In this document: positions 63,652 to 64,000 of the stretch, in pieces | How the letters are laid out: every line of letters begins with the position of its first letter | How positions within the stretch are numbered: the first letter of the stretch is position 1 | NCBI GenBank assembly: GCA_964388275.1 | Contig: CAYLZD010000015.1 | Coordinates: 22,881-86,880, forward strand | Source: JARYLZ01 sp964388275 | GTDB lineage: Bacteria > Bacteroidota > Ignavibacteria > SZUA-365 | Length of the DNA stretch: 64,000 nucleotides | Direction of reading: 5' to 3' | The notes under the pieces: model-generated | The model's input: the letters and a program-made list of their open reading frames with translations, nothing else | What the model was told of the DNA's origin: nothing | Database searches by the model: none | Made by a program: the position numbers and the translations under genes

Positions 63652-63675
63652 GGCCCGCGTCATAAGTCGCGGGCC
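63652..63675 (-). terminator. Terminator-like hairpin just upstream of the RluA-like gene
   Basis: An 8-bp stem GGCCCGCG/CGCGGGCC with an 8-base loop is followed on the minus strand by TTTT. It lies 15 bases before the RluA-like ATG, downstream of the promoter at 63709-63739. Confidence 0.75.
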
Positions 63676-63708
63676 CCCGTGCACTCCTACTACCTACTTC
63701 CTACGCCT

Positions 63709-63739
63709 AAAAGTTAATTGATAACACCTGAGAATGCAA
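63709..63739 (-). promoter_or_regulatory. FCB-type promoter upstream of the RluA-like gene
   Basis: On the minus strand TTG (63737-63739), a 20-base spacer, then TAACTTTT (63709-63716), one mismatch from TAnnTTTG. Transcription would start near 63702 and meet the hairpin at 63652-63675 after about 27 bases. The rest of the gap 63637-63945 has no gene. Confidence 0.55.
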
Positions 63740-63869
63740 GTCTTTTTGAAAAAATGTCAAGTCTAATCGGCGCGACCTACGAGGAAACGTTAAGAAATTG
63801 TGCGGATTCTCCTGTTATTGTCTATAAAAGCAGTATCCATATTTCCCGTTCCCTTTTCCCGGAAAAGAA

Positions 63870-63893
63870 AGGCCCGCGCTCATCGCACGGGCC
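63870..63893 (-). terminator. Intrinsic terminator of the gene at the right edge
   Basis: On the minus strand GGCCCG-N11-CGGGCC is followed by TTTCTTTT. It lies about 50 bases after the stop of the partial T9SS gene. The hairpin sequence resembles that at 63652-63675. Confidence 0.75.
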
Positions 63894-63945
63894 CTGTGTT
63901 TCAGCTACCCTACCCTCACCCTCGAGGAGGGGGGCAGGGGGGAGG

Positions 63946-64000
63946 TCACTTCACAACCGTCATCCTCACCGTCTTCGTGAACGTCGTTCCGCTCTCGAGT
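63946..64000 (-). CDS. C-terminal end of a T9SS-sorted protein (partial)
   Basis: The minus-strand frame from the window edge to TGA at 63946-63948 encodes LESGTTFTKTVRMTVVK. This is the usual ending of a T9SS type A sorting domain (FVRL-x-SG-x-x-x-T-K-KV...VK). Only about 17 residues are visible, so the cargo cannot be named. A terminator follows at 63870-63893. Confidence 0.6.
   Translation of the reverse strand, partial: LESGTTFTKTVRMTVVK

Overview
The window looks like one contiguous chromosomal segment of a fairly GC-rich Bacteroidota/FCB-group bacterium, possibly near Ignavibacteria, Chlorobiota or Kapabacteria; the exact lineage cannot be fixed from the sequence alone. The evidence is direct. 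Four proteins end in type IX secretion (T9SS) sorting domains. Several intergenic regions carry the FCB housekeeping promoter pattern TTG-N19/20-TAnnTTTn instead of TTGACA/TATAAT. There is a PNGase F homologue, an S46 dipeptidyl-peptidase with the DPP11 signature, DUF4159/DUF4175 proteins, and an OmpA protein with thrombospondin type-3 calcium repeats. No phage, insertion sequence, CRISPR array or rRNA is visible.

Layout. 1-8.5 kb: end of an S46 peptidase, a YycJ-like metallo-hydrolase, a minus-strand run (membrane protein, TonB-C protein, glycosyltransferase, K+ channel with tandem RCK domains), then a secreted PNGase F-like enzyme. 8.6-17.2 kb: a candidate structured RNA, ComF, universal stress protein, a small Cys protein, a sodium:solute symporter, a ferredoxin/CDGSH protein, a lipoprotein and a Ca2+-type P-ATPase. 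17.4-23.2 kb: a phosphate-acquisition operon (porin, PstS, PstC, PstA, PstB) behind a promoter with GTTCA half-sites. 23.2-29 kb: an envelope-stress-like cluster (PspC, LiaF-like protein, small membrane proteins) followed by a translationally coupled membrane protein/STAND-like ATPase pair of unknown role. 29-38.5 kb: OmpA-TSP3, a thioredoxin-fold protein without CxxC, DUF4175 and DUF4159 proteins, a MerR regulator, tRNA-Pro(GGG) and an S9 peptidase. 38.7-47.4 kb: branched-chain aminotransferase, two OsmC proteins, esterase, outer-membrane barrel, orphan receiver, a second candidate ncRNA, a sigma-54 response regulator with its kinase, and an LTXXQ-like lipoprotein. 47.6-57.5 kb: two T9SS-exported sortilin/BNR-repeat proteins around a protein that reads as a degenerate SF2 helicase. 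57.5-64 kb: outer-membrane barrel, MscS channel, dapF, phosphofructokinase, an internally duplicated unknown protein, an RluA-like protein lacking the catalytic Asp, and the end of a fourth T9SS cargo gene.

The best candidates for undescribed biology are: (1) the degenerate helicase with two membrane helices next to T9SS BNR proteins (47.6-56.4 kb); (2) the membrane protein/STAND-like ATPase pair (25.9-29.0 kb); (3) two structured intergenic RNAs (8.65-8.86 and 42.80-43.00 kb); and (4) terminator-in-leader arrangements upstream of comF, pfkA and the rluA-like gene. All family assignments come from reading motifs by eye; no database search was run.
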